Shown: piece after piece, positions 36,415 through 44,812 of the stretch
How positions within the stretch are numbered: the stretch's first letter is position 1
How the letters are laid out: each line of letters begins with the position of its first letter
Origin: Seonamhaeicola aphaedonensis
Lineage (GTDB): Bacteria > Bacteroidota > Bacteroidia > Flavobacteriales > Flavobacteriaceae
DNA length: 64,000 bases
Assembly: GCF_003386195.1 (NCBI RefSeq)
Contig: NZ_QRDX01000005.1
Span: forward strand, 98,915 to 162,914
Direction of reading: 5' to 3'
The notes under the pieces: model-generated
The model's database searches: none
Seen by the model: the letters and a program-made list of their open reading frames with translations, nothing else
Told to the model about the DNA's origin: nothing
Made by a program: the position numbers and the translations under genes

Positions 36415-38301
36415 ATGAAGCACACCTATAAAGCTGATTTTAATAAGATACTAGTGGCTAAAGTCTTGATGATTTTGGTTTTAACATTACATGTTAGTTT
36501 TTTATCTGCACAGGTTATTGAAAAACCAATTTTAGACCTAAAAATAAAAGGTAAGAGCCTCTTTGTTGAAGCCATGTTGCCCGATAATTTAAGGCAATTT
36601 GAGCTTCGTATTGAAAGTTCTCGAAATAAGCCCATGACTAGGTTTTCCTCCGTTTCGCCATTTGATCCAGATAGTTTAATCCGCAAGACATTATATAATA
36701 AAACAGACCATGAAACTTGGTTTCCTGTGGTTGATATAAGTCCAGAGCTGGGAATGGAAGGTGTCTGTGTATTTAAAGACAATCCCACAGGGACTTACAC
36801 CTTTGGTGGGCCTTATTACGATGATTCGCATGAACTAAAAAAACAAATTATTTTTCCCCCGGGTAGGTTGGAGCATTGGGAAAACTCATTAAGGCTAAGT
36901 TCCAAGGAAATTGAAATAGAGAACTTTTATTTGAGAAAAACCTATCCGGTATTATTGAAGGAATTCAGGCATGAAATAGCTTTACTTTCTGAAGATTGGA
37001 GTGGGACAGTAAGTATATTTATTAATGGTGAAGATGGGCCTTATGAGTTCGCAAGTAAAGATATTTCACCAGACTATTCTGAATGGAAAAATAAAGAACT
37101 CGAACAGCTTATGGGAGAGGGCTTGTCTAAAGAGCGTTTGATAACATCGTTGAGTGCCGTGATTGACAATGGTTTGAGGCGACAAAATTTAAATCCAGAC
37201 AGTCCAACCTATGGTTCCTTTTTTACTTTTTACGATTTAGAGGCTCGTCTACACCGTTCAGTCTACTGGCTATGGGGTGGTTCTCCAATCGTAAAAATGG
37301 TTTTAGATGCCATAAAAGTTCCAGAAATTGCCAATAAATATGACACCGAAGAACTGATTCAGCGTATGGACCTAGTGGGGAAACTTTATCTAAAATATCA
37401 GGTTCGCGAGGAAAACCATCCATCTCGGGGGTCGTTTCTAGTCATTTGGCTCAGGACACCAGGTGGCTATGAAAAATGGGTAGGAACATCAGATTCCGGA
37501 ATTATGTATAAATGGGCTTTGGCTCCTTTGTATGAAACAACAAGAGATACTGCCTATTTGGAGGCGGCCAATTTTTGGAATACCGAAAAGGGCAAATTAA
37601 TAGAACAGCACGATATTTTACCGCACAACTATTTGTATGATATCAATAAGTTTCACAAAAATATCTTAGATGAAACGGGTTGGGATCCAGAAGGGCACAG
37701 TGTATTTTATAGAATTACTGGCGACGAAAGCTTTAAAGAAGTAGCCAAACGTTACATGGATAAGCACATGGCCAAATTCCAAAATGACAATGGTTTATGG
37801 AACAGAAGCTGGTCGTTAGAAAAGAACATAGCTGTGCCTCCGCTAAAAATGACTCGGGGAACCGGTTGGACCATGGAAGGCATGTTGGCAATGAACGAAA
37901 TGTTCCCAGATACCATTTATCTGGAGTATGCTAAAAAACTTGCAGACCAATTAGTGGAAAACCAAAACCCCGATGGCTCATGGAATTTTGTGTTTGATTC
38001 ACGCGAAGGCTATCGAACCGCTATTCCTACCGATAAAGGGACGCCTCTGTGGAGTTTGTTGATGTACAGGATATATCAAACCACAAACAACGCCAAGTAT
38101 TTGGAATCGGCTCGTAAAGCACTTACCTGGTGCCTAGAAAACCAATACCTCGGGCCAGATCCGGAAGCTATTGGTAGTATTGTTGGACGAACTAACGCCT
38201 CTATGGTTGGATACCGCTTTTACTACGATGCCACCTGTGCCTATTCAACAGGCTTTTTTGGCTTAGCAATACTGAAAGAACTAGAGTTACAAGAAAAGTA
38301 A
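36415..38301 (+). CDS. Six-hairpin (alpha/alpha) glycosidase, GH88/GH105-like unsaturated uronyl hydrolase candidate
   Basis: A 628-aa exported protein (signal to about FLSAQ, 33). An N-terminal beta-rich region of about 200 residues precedes an alpha/alpha-barrel region with repeating helical hairpins: LWGGSPIVKMVLDAIK, DSGIMYKWALAPLYETTRDTAYLEAA, DETGWDPEGHSVFYRITGDESFKEVAKRY and MTRGTGWTMEGMLAMNEMF. The RGTGW segment (481-485) recalls the RG-x-(A/G)W motif of GH88/GH105 enzymes, which hydrate the double bond left by polysaccharide lyases. It is much longer than a typical GH105 (about 370 aa) because of the N-terminal domain, so it may be a separate family. It sits between GH3 and an alpha-glucuronidase-like gene. 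Confidence 0.6.
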   Translation: MKHTYKADFNKILVAKVLMILVLTLHVSFLSAQVIEKPILDLKIKGKSLFVEAMLPDNLRQFELRIESSRNKPMTRFSSVSPFDPDSLIRKTLYNKTDHETWFPVVDISPELGMEGVCVFKDNPTGTYTFGGPYYDDSHELKKQIIFPPGRLEHWENSLRLSSKEIEIENFYLRKTYPVLLKEFRHEIALLSEDWSGTVSIFINGEDGPYEFASKDISPDYSEWKNKELEQLMGEGLSKERLITSLSAVIDNGLRRQNLNPDSPTYGSFFTFYDLEARLHRSVYWLWGGSPIVKMVLDAIKVPEIANKYDTEELIQRMDLVGKLYLKYQVREENHPSRGSFLVIWLRTPGGYEKWVGTSDSGIMYKWALAPLYETTRDTAYLEAANFWNTEKGKLIEQHDILPHNYLYDINKFHKNILDETGWDPEGHSVFYRITGDESFKEVAKRYMDKHMAKFQNDNGLWNRSWSLEKNIAVPPLKMTRGTGWTMEGMLAMNEMFPDTIYLEYAKKLADQLVENQNPDGSWNFVFDSREGYRTAIPTDKGTPLWSLLMYRIYQTTNNAKYLESARKALTWCLENQYLGPDPEAIGSIVGRTNASMVGYRFYYDATCAYSTGFFGLAILKELELQEK

Positions 38302-38440
38302 TGGATAGTATTTTTTGTAGATGATACATATAAATAGCGAATTAACACTTAGCTAATTTTTTGTGGGTTTGCTTTTAAAGAATAAGACTGTTAAATATCA
38401 TTATCTTGTTGTAACCATAAATGATTAATTAAAAACTTCC

Positions 38441-41077
38441 ATGAGATTTGATGTTATAAAATATTTAGCGTTCACTAGTGTTTTTTTCTTGACCCTTTCA
38501 ATGAAGTCACAATCATTTGAAGAAAGTAAACTAGTTAATGATGTTGAAATAAATATTATTGATTTAACTGAGGTTTCTAACAATCCCAACAGCCCAATAG
38601 CTTTTGGTAAGCACAATTTATTGGAAGCCATCAAGCAGTCTGGAGGACGCATAAATTTAACTCAGGAAATAGGAGAAACGTTCCCAAATAGAAGCCTTGT
38701 TATAGGTTCTTTAGAAAATGAGATAGTCGCAAAATTCGTTTCAGGTAATCCAGAGATACAACCAAATAAACCCGAAGGCGTTTTTTACCAATGGCAGAAA
38801 ACCGAAAGCGGAACCGTGCTAGTAATTGGGGGTACCGATGCCAAAGGACTCATGTATGCACTTAATGAACTAGCAGAACGTATTAAGTCACATGATCTTG
38901 TCGCCCTCTCAGAAGTTGAAAATACCTTTGAGTATCCTGAAAATAAGGTAAGGGGGCTGGATAAATTTGTAACAGACCAGAACGATGACGTTTGGTTTTT
39001 TTCAGAAGATTATTGGCAATACTATTTAAAAAGTTTAGCCACTAATAGGTTTAACAGGCTTACCTTGATAACGGGTTACAATGATGGTAAACAACAGGAT
39101 TTTATGATACCTGTTTATCCATATCTTTTTGATGTCCCTGGATTTGAAGATGTATCTATAAGAGAAAACCTGAATAGAACACCTCAAGAATATTTAGACC
39201 AATTGAGACGTATAGGGCAACTATGTGATCAATATGGATTGGAGTTTGTATTTGGTATTTGGGGTCATGGCAGAAGTAATGAACTTATTTATGGACTGCC
39301 AGAAGATGCAATGGAATATACCAATTATTGCTCTAAGGGCATGTATGAATTGTTACATAAAATTCCTGAAATTGATGGTATTCAGCTCAGGGTAAATTAC
39401 GAATCTGGTGTTGGTGGTTTTGGTAATACGGCCGAATTATTTTGGAAAGCCATCATTGAAGCCGTAGGACATGTCTATAAAGAACGTAACGGGCAACTCT
39501 TTTTAGATTTAAGAGCCAAGGGGCTTACAGAACAAATTAGGGAGTGGGCTATAGAAACTGATATGAACATTACAGTTACTAGTAAATACAGCTGGGAAGG
39601 TGTTGGGTTGCCATTTCATCCTACCCAAATGCGGCACCGGGAATTATCTAATTTAGATAATATCGATTTACGCCAAAGGTACGGGTACGCCGATTTTTTG
39701 AATAAATCCCGCAATTTCGATTACATCAATAGGCTCTGGGGTATTGGCACCATAAGGCTATTTACATGGGCAGACCCAGACTATGTAAAACGTTTCTCTT
39801 CAACCACAAATTTTGGAAAGGCAAAAGGCTTTCAAGTGACGCCGCCTATGGCGAGAAAGCAAAACACATGGCCTCTTTTTAACAGCGATTCCTTAAGCTA
39901 TTTTACATGGGAAGACCAACGCTATTGGGCTTGGTATAAACTATACGGAAGGTTAGGGTATTCAAAAAACACGCCTCCTGAGGTATGGGAAAGAGCGTTT
40001 AAAATACATTATGGAGACGCCTTTAAGGAGGTTTTAGAAGCTTATAGTTGGTCTGGTAAAATACTGCCTTTAATCACATCTTCTCATCTTACGTTTCACC
40101 CCGCCAACTATAATTGGGCAGAAATGGATAGTGGTGGTGCTCTATTTGTAGAACATAATGCCAATCCGTATCATATTGAAAAAGGAAGAACCTACCAATC
40201 TGCCGAACCCGGAGACCCTGGTTTGTTTTATGGTATTGATGATTACGTGAAAGACGTTATAAATAATGATATAAAGCGTAAAATAAATCCGGTTCAGTTA
40301 GCAGCATTATATGATTCACTTTCAAACAAAACCTTAGAGGCTTTGGCAAAAGTTAATAAGGCCGATATACCAAAGGCATATTTAAAAGAATTCAAAACCA
40401 ATACAATAGATATGCAGGTAACTGCAGCACTTGCCAAATATCATTCATATAAAACTAAGGCGGCAACAGAGGTTGTTTTTTATCAGGAAACAGAGCAACA
40501 CGGATATTTAAAATCTAGCCTTAAGAGTCTTGAAAATGCAAAGGATAGTTGGAAGCATGTAATAAACCTAGCGGGTAGTTTATATCATAGTACCCCAAAG
40601 TTTTTACATGATAATGGCACCTGGCAAGATAGATTAGTGGAAATAGAAAAGGATATAGCGAAAATTGAGGAGCTCCTGGAAGATACAAAGGACAATAGCT
40701 TTAAAAGCCATTGGAATGGTTCTAAAAACTCAAGCAATCAAGGTCAAGTGAATTTTTCGGCAGAGGTACCGCAGTTAGCTGCAAAAAATAAGCCCATAAA
40801 AGTTAAGCTATTCACAGAAAAAAAACTCAATGAAAATCAAGTACCCATGGTTCATTACAGACAAGCCAATATGGCTTCAGGCGCCTTTAAAACCTTGTCT
40901 ATGACCTGGGATGGCAGCTGTTATAGTGCCAATATACCTGTAAAGGATATAAATCCAGATTATGACCTACTCGTTTATTTTACCTCTGTTAATATGAACG
41001 GTCATGTTATAATGCATCCTGATTTATTTCATAAAAAAGTGTTGACACCTTATTATGTTGTGGAAATAACCAAATAG
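38441..41077 (+). CDS. Alpha-glucuronidase-like glycoside hydrolase (GH67/GH20-type N-domain plus TIM-barrel), copy A
   Basis: An 878-aa exported protein (signal LTLSMKSQ, about 1-24). The N-terminal domain carries IGGTDAKGLMYALNELAERI (about 130-148), the pattern shared by the non-catalytic N-domains of GH67, GH20 and related families. A TIM-barrel follows with a possible acidic catalytic residue Glu321 (QLRVNYESGVGG), in the same place as Glu319 and Glu293 of the shorter relatives at 47679 and 51362. An extra C-terminal beta domain (about 760-878) sets it apart from those. Action on glucuronic acid is inferred from fold and context. It is separated by 139 nt from the gene before it, without a PUL promoter copy. 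Confidence 0.65.
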   Translation: MRFDVIKYLAFTSVFFLTLSMKSQSFEESKLVNDVEINIIDLTEVSNNPNSPIAFGKHNLLEAIKQSGGRINLTQEIGETFPNRSLVIGSLENEIVAKFVSGNPEIQPNKPEGVFYQWQKTESGTVLVIGGTDAKGLMYALNELAERIKSHDLVALSEVENTFEYPENKVRGLDKFVTDQNDDVWFFSEDYWQYYLKSLATNRFNRLTLITGYNDGKQQDFMIPVYPYLFDVPGFEDVSIRENLNRTPQEYLDQLRRIGQLCDQYGLEFVFGIWGHGRSNELIYGLPEDAMEYTNYCSKGMYELLHKIPEIDGIQLRVNYESGVGGFGNTAELFWKAIIEAVGHVYKERNGQLFLDLRAKGLTEQIREWAIETDMNITVTSKYSWEGVGLPFHPTQMRHRELSNLDNIDLRQRYGYADFLNKSRNFDYINRLWGIGTIRLFTWADPDYVKRFSSTTNFGKAKGFQVTPPMARKQNTWPLFNSDSLSYFTWEDQRYWAWYKLYGRLGYSKNTPPEVWERAFKIHYGDAFKEVLEAYSWSGKILPLITSSHLTFHPANYNWAEMDSGGALFVEHNANPYHIEKGRTYQSAEPGDPGLFYGIDDYVKDVINNDIKRKINPVQLAALYDSLSNKTLEALAKVNKADIPKAYLKEFKTNTIDMQVTAALAKYHSYKTKAATEVVFYQETEQHGYLKSSLKSLENAKDSWKHVINLAGSLYHSTPKFLHDNGTWQDRLVEIEKDIAKIEELLEDTKDNSFKSHWNGSKNSSNQGQVNFSAEVPQLAAKNKPIKVKLFTEKKLNENQVPMVHYRQANMASGAFKTLSMTWDGSCYSANIPVKDINPDYDLLVYFTSVNMNGHVIMHPDLFHKKVLTPYYVVEITK

Positions 41078-41486
41078 ATAATTTGTGAAATTTGCTAAAA
41101 ACAAGGTTCTAGGAAGATACAGCATAAAAACACAAAGGTGTCCAAAATCAAACTAGTGTTAAGGGTGAGTTTTGTAATTGAATATTCTTTTTTCTGGATT
41201 TGAAACCATAAAAGGAGGTATTTAAAAAAAATCTATAGAGGTTTTTTACATAAACGTAACATATTTAAGTGTCTCAAAAGCAATAGATATTTTAAGTGTT
41301 TTAAAAAGATAACCACATAATACTTATTTTTAAAATATCAGAAAAAGGTATTTAGTTAGAAATAAAAAACAAATCAAAATGTGAAATTTCATAATTAAGT
41401 TTTTTAAGACCACAGGATGCTGCAGGATAGTTGAGGTAGGTTAGTGTTCTATTTTTAAAAAAAATATATTAATTAAGATATTTGTT
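41078..41486 (+). other. Gene-free region of 409 nt
   Basis: No ORF is supportable. The first 320 nt are AT-rich with no convincing terminator; a weak inverted A/T repeat around TCTATAGA at 41232-41239 is visible. The end carries the PUL promoter for rhaM. Confidence 0.6.
41412..41457 (+). promoter_or_regulatory. PUL promoter 8: CAGGATG-N3-CAGGATA-N20-TATTTTTA
   Basis: Two nearly identical half-sites, CACAGGATG (41411-41419) and TGCAGGATA (41421-41429), stand 10 bp apart. TATTTTTA (41450-41457) begins exactly 20 nt after the second. The rhaM start is 30 nt further. This is the clearest copy of the direct repeat. Confidence 0.78.
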
Positions 41487-41801
41487 ATGCAAAGACTAGC
41501 CTTTAAAATGAAATTAAATGAAGGCCAAAAGGAGGCCTATAAAGAACGTCATGACCAACTTTGGCCTGAACTAAAAAAACTGCTTAAAGATAGTGGGGTT
41601 AGTGAGTATTCTATTTTTTTTGACGAGGAAACCAGTACTTTGTTTGCTTTTCAAAAAGTATCTGGCGAGGGCGGTTCTCAAGACTTAGCTGATAACCCCA
41701 TTGTTAAAAAATGGTGGGATTTTATGGCAGATATTATGAAAGTAAACCCAGATAATTCACCAGTTTCCATTTCTTTGGAAGAGGTGTTTTTTATGGAGTA
41801 A
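41487..41801 (+). CDS. rhaM: L-rhamnose mutarotase
   Basis: A 104-aa cytoplasmic enzyme that interconverts alpha and beta anomers of L-rhamnose before isomerisation. Full length matches the family (about 104 aa). Tyr18 and His22 in AYKERHDQLWPEL match the conserved pair, and the C-terminal region holds VKKWWDFMADIM and the family-typical end. It is the only clearly cytoplasmic rhamnose gene in the window and directly ties the locus to free L-rhamnose. It is transcribed alone from its own PUL promoter, with another PUL promoter starting 24 nt after its stop. Confidence 0.95.
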   Translation: MQRLAFKMKLNEGQKEAYKERHDQLWPELKKLLKDSGVSEYSIFFDEETSTLFAFQKVSGEGGSQDLADNPIVKKWWDFMADIMKVNPDNSPVSISLEEVFFME

Positions 41802-41824
41802 TCTTAGTTTTTTTATCATAACAG

Positions 41825-41861
41825 TGCAGGATACACATAAAAATTAAAGTGCTTATTTTTA
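41825..41861 (+). promoter_or_regulatory. PUL promoter 9: TGCAGGATA-N20-TATTTTTA
   Basis: TGCAGGATA is at 41825-41833 and TATTTTTA at 41854-41861, with 20 nt between; a CA remnant of the distal half-site lies 10 bp upstream. The start of the secreted beta-propeller gene is 39 nt after the box. Confidence 0.73.
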
Positions 41862-41899
41862 CAAAGTTATTCTGAGCTATAATAAGAAAAAAACTACTT

Positions 41900-44095
41900 A
41901 TGAAAAAAAATTGCACTTTCCAATGGAAAAGTCGGGCGATGTTTTTTTTGTTGATGCTACTGTTATCTTCAAGTTTACTTAAAGCCCAAGTTGTCCTTGA
42001 AACTGAAGTTAAAATAAGCGACTTTGGTTTACATTTTAACGGTAGCAAGGTTACTGGTGGTGCCTCAAACCCTGGAGATAATGCACCTTATGATTATTTT
42101 TTTGGACGCAACATATCTGCGCATGGCGATGCGGTAAAGTCTTTTGGAAATTTCGTATTTATGACTTGGTATCGCGGTCCTAAGGCAGACCGACATTTAA
42201 TGCTTTCACGCTATAACAAATCAACAGGTGTTGTTGCTACTATTGAATTTCCGCATAGACACACCGGATATCAAAATAGATATTGGATAGGTGAATCGCA
42301 TAATACCTGTGCTGTTGGTATTAGTCCTAAAGATGGAACCATTCATCTATTATACGATATGCATGCTTACAGTGCCACAAGACCTTCAGATGGAAGTTTA
42401 GCTAATGATTATTTTAGATATTCCTATTCGGTTCCTAATGCTGCAACCGTTGCAGATAATGAATTTACATTGGATAAGTTTGTAAAAGATAATGGCGTGG
42501 ATGGTGATTATAAACATTTGCGAACACCTGGAAGCGTAGCGCAATCTGAATTTGTAGCATTAACCTATCCGAGCTTTTTTCTTAATGACGAAGGTGACCT
42601 TTTGTTTTTTATGCGTGAAGGTGGGAACAATAATGGTATGTACAAGTTTAGTAAATATGATGCGGCTTCTGGAACTTGGGGCAATTTCATAGATTTTAAT
42701 AGATTAAATGCTAGGAGTCAACCGGGGATTACTTATAATTGGGGTTTATACGGCGATATTAAATATGCCAATGGAAAAATACGAATAGGTTTTCAACGAA
42801 GGTCTTCTAACAATAATGATAAATATGAATACCAAAACGGTATTTATTATGCGTATTCAGATGATCCAAGTGGTGCTACTGGTTGGAAAAATTACAAAGG
42901 AGAACCGTTTGACCTACCATTATGGGATGCCGATGTTATAAAAGTAATGGAACCAGGAGATTACGTAGCAACAACTCAAGCAAATAAAGTACACATTGTA
43001 GGTAATTTCGATTGGACGGTTACCGATAATGGCGATGTGCATTTTATAAGTAGAGTTAGAGATAATGAAAATAACGTTACAAAGTACTTGCACACGTATC
43101 AACCATCAGGAACTGGAGATTTTATAACTTCTGAGGATTTTTCTGGGGGTTCAGCCTTGTATACTTCGGGTAATGATGTTTACCTAATAGGATTAAGTAA
43201 TGGACGTGTTTTTGTAGATAAAACAGAAGGCGGTACTAACAATTTCCAAAGAGTTTATCACGCTACATCGGGTAAAACTTTTGATCATGGTGTCATAAAT
43301 ATAAAAGATGGTAAAGTGTATTATTATCTCATGGAGGACACCTCAGGCAGTGCAATGCCCTTGTACCTTCAAATCATAGATTTAGGCATTGTACCACAAG
43401 ACCCCTTAGCAGCAAATAATTTTACCATAGAGTCTGTAGGAGAGACCTGTGCCGATAAGAACAACGGCAAGCTTATCATTACAGGCCATGCTACCCATGA
43501 TTATACAACCACAATCAATGGAGTAGCATATGATTTTACCAAGGAATTGACTGTTGAGAATTTAACTCCAGGCACATATGAATTTTGTATTGATGTGGTA
43601 GGAGAGAATTATAGTCACTGTTATGAAGTTACCATAGCGGGAGGCGCAAGTTTAAGTGGAAAAATAGAGGTTGTTAAGAAATCAGCCAATGTATCCGTTA
43701 CCTCAGGCACAGGGCCCTATAAGGTTTACAAAAACGGTTTGGAGCTTTTTGAGACCCATCAAACCAATTTTACAATAGCGGTAGAGCATGGTGATGAGAT
43801 TCAGGTAAAGAGCAAAGAAGCCTGCCAAGGAAAAATGACAAAGACTATCAATTTACTAGAAGATGTCAAGGCCTATCCCAACCCATCTAATGGTCTATTT
43901 GAGTTATACATTCCCAATGATGTAGAGACCCTGAACTTAGAGGTTTATAACATCCAATCACAGTTAATAAAGTCAAAAACATACAGAATAAATAACGGTA
44001 AAGTTAGTTTAGATCTAACAGATAGTCCAAACGGAATCTATTTTGTAAGAATGAATTTAGAAAAACCAGTATTCACAAAATTAATAAAGAAATAA
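41900..44095 (+). CDS. T9SS-secreted BNR_4 beta-propeller enzyme, PL24-type ulvan lyase candidate
   Basis: A 731-aa secreted protein. After the signal (to about LLKAQ, 29) comes a BNR_4 seven-bladed propeller (about 35-500): WIGESHNTCAVGISPKDG with a His, LLYDMHAYS with a second His 21 residues on, TYPSFFLNDEG and LFFMREGGNNNG. The fold and the His pair agree with PL24-type ulvan lyases; activity is inferred. Residues about 504-650 form a module (NFTIESVGETCADKNNGK ... KSKEACQGKMTKTINLL) nearly duplicated in the protein at 44813. The last ~75 residues (KAYPNPSNGLFEL ... GIYFVRMNLEKP-FTKLIKK) are a type A T9SS sorting domain, so this is probably the cell-surface or free enzyme that starts polymer breakdown. 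Confidence 0.8.
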   Translation: MKKNCTFQWKSRAMFFLLMLLLSSSLLKAQVVLETEVKISDFGLHFNGSKVTGGASNPGDNAPYDYFFGRNISAHGDAVKSFGNFVFMTWYRGPKADRHLMLSRYNKSTGVVATIEFPHRHTGYQNRYWIGESHNTCAVGISPKDGTIHLLYDMHAYSATRPSDGSLANDYFRYSYSVPNAATVADNEFTLDKFVKDNGVDGDYKHLRTPGSVAQSEFVALTYPSFFLNDEGDLLFFMREGGNNNGMYKFSKYDAASGTWGNFIDFNRLNARSQPGITYNWGLYGDIKYANGKIRIGFQRRSSNNNDKYEYQNGIYYAYSDDPSGATGWKNYKGEPFDLPLWDADVIKVMEPGDYVATTQANKVHIVGNFDWTVTDNGDVHFISRVRDNENNVTKYLHTYQPSGTGDFITSEDFSGGSALYTSGNDVYLIGLSNGRVFVDKTEGGTNNFQRVYHATSGKTFDHGVINIKDGKVYYYLMEDTSGSAMPLYLQIIDLGIVPQDPLAANNFTIESVGETCADKNNGKLIITGHATHDYTTTINGVAYDFTKELTVENLTPGTYEFCIDVVGENYSHCYEVTIAGGASLSGKIEVVKKSANVSVTSGTGPYKVYKNGLELFETHQTNFTIAVEHGDEIQVKSKEACQGKMTKTINLLEDVKAYPNPSNGLFELYIPNDVETLNLEVYNIQSQLIKSKTYRINNGKVSLDLTDSPNGIYFVRMNLEKPVFTKLIKK

Positions 44096-44096
44096 A

Positions 44097-44804
44097 ATGA
44101 AAAAGGCATATTTATATTTAGTTGTATTCACAAGTATTTTAATGTCATGTAGTGGCGGCGGTGATGGTGATGGCGGTGGTCCAGATCCAGATGTAGAGAA
44201 CACGGCACCTACAGTTCCCACATTGGTTTACCCATTAAGCAATACGTTATGTATAGACAATAATGTTGTATTTGAATGGAACGCCTCTACCGATAGTGAA
44301 GGCAATGCGATAACCTATAGAGTTGAGGTATCTGAAAACAGTAATTTCTCAACATTGTCACATGATCTATCAAGTTCCACAACCTCAAGAGTTATTAGTT
44401 TAGAAAAGGGTAAATCCTATTATTGGCGATTAAAGGCCAGAGACGTTAAAGGAGCGGAGAGTGGCTATTCCTCGGTTAGTCAATTTTTAACTGAAGGCGA
44501 TGGTGTATCCAACCATTTACCATTTGCACCAGAGTTGGTAGCACCAGCAATGAATTCAGAGATAGATGGTACGAGTACGACATTGAGTTGGACCGCCAGT
44601 GATGTAGATGGCGATACTTTGAGTTATGATGTGTATTTAGATACCAACAGTAGTCTATCAACAAAAGTATCAGAGGGTCAATCAGGGACTAGTTATGATG
44701 CCACAGGATTAAGTGCCGCATCTACCTATTACTTTAAGGTAGTAGTTAAAGATGGTAACGGAGGGGCAACCATTGGACAAGTGTGGAGTTTTACGACTAA
44801 ATAA
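44097..44804 (+). CDS. Two-Fn3-domain surface lipoprotein, putative glycan-binding
   Basis: A 235-aa lipoprotein (LMSC, Cys18) with a Gly/Asp-rich stretch right after the Cys (SGGGDGDGGGPDPDVEN), typical of lipoproteins sent to the outer surface in flavobacteria. Two fibronectin type III-like repeats follow: about 38-132 (PTVPTLVYPLSN ... YWRLKARDVKGAESGYSSVSQF) and about 143-235 (PFAPELVAPAMNS ... YYFKVVVKDGNGG). No catalytic motif is visible. It starts one base after the stop of the T9SS lyase-like gene and ends 8 nt before the beta-helix gene, so it probably binds or presents glycan for those two enzymes. It is not a clear SusE/SusF homologue. Confidence 0.72.
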   Translation: MKKAYLYLVVFTSILMSCSGGGDGDGGGPDPDVENTAPTVPTLVYPLSNTLCIDNNVVFEWNASTDSEGNAITYRVEVSENSNFSTLSHDLSSSTTSRVISLEKGKSYYWRLKARDVKGAESGYSSVSQFLTEGDGVSNHLPFAPELVAPAMNSEIDGTSTTLSWTASDVDGDTLSYDVYLDTNSSLSTKVSEGQSGTSYDATGLSAASTYYFKVVVKDGNGGATIGQVWSFTTK

Positions 44805-44812
44805 TAAAGCTA

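Noticed and set aside
38065-38073. TACAGGATA inside the six-hairpin gene
   Set aside because: It lies within a coding region and no TAnnTTTR box follows after 20 nt; a chance match that serves as a negative control for the promoter motif.
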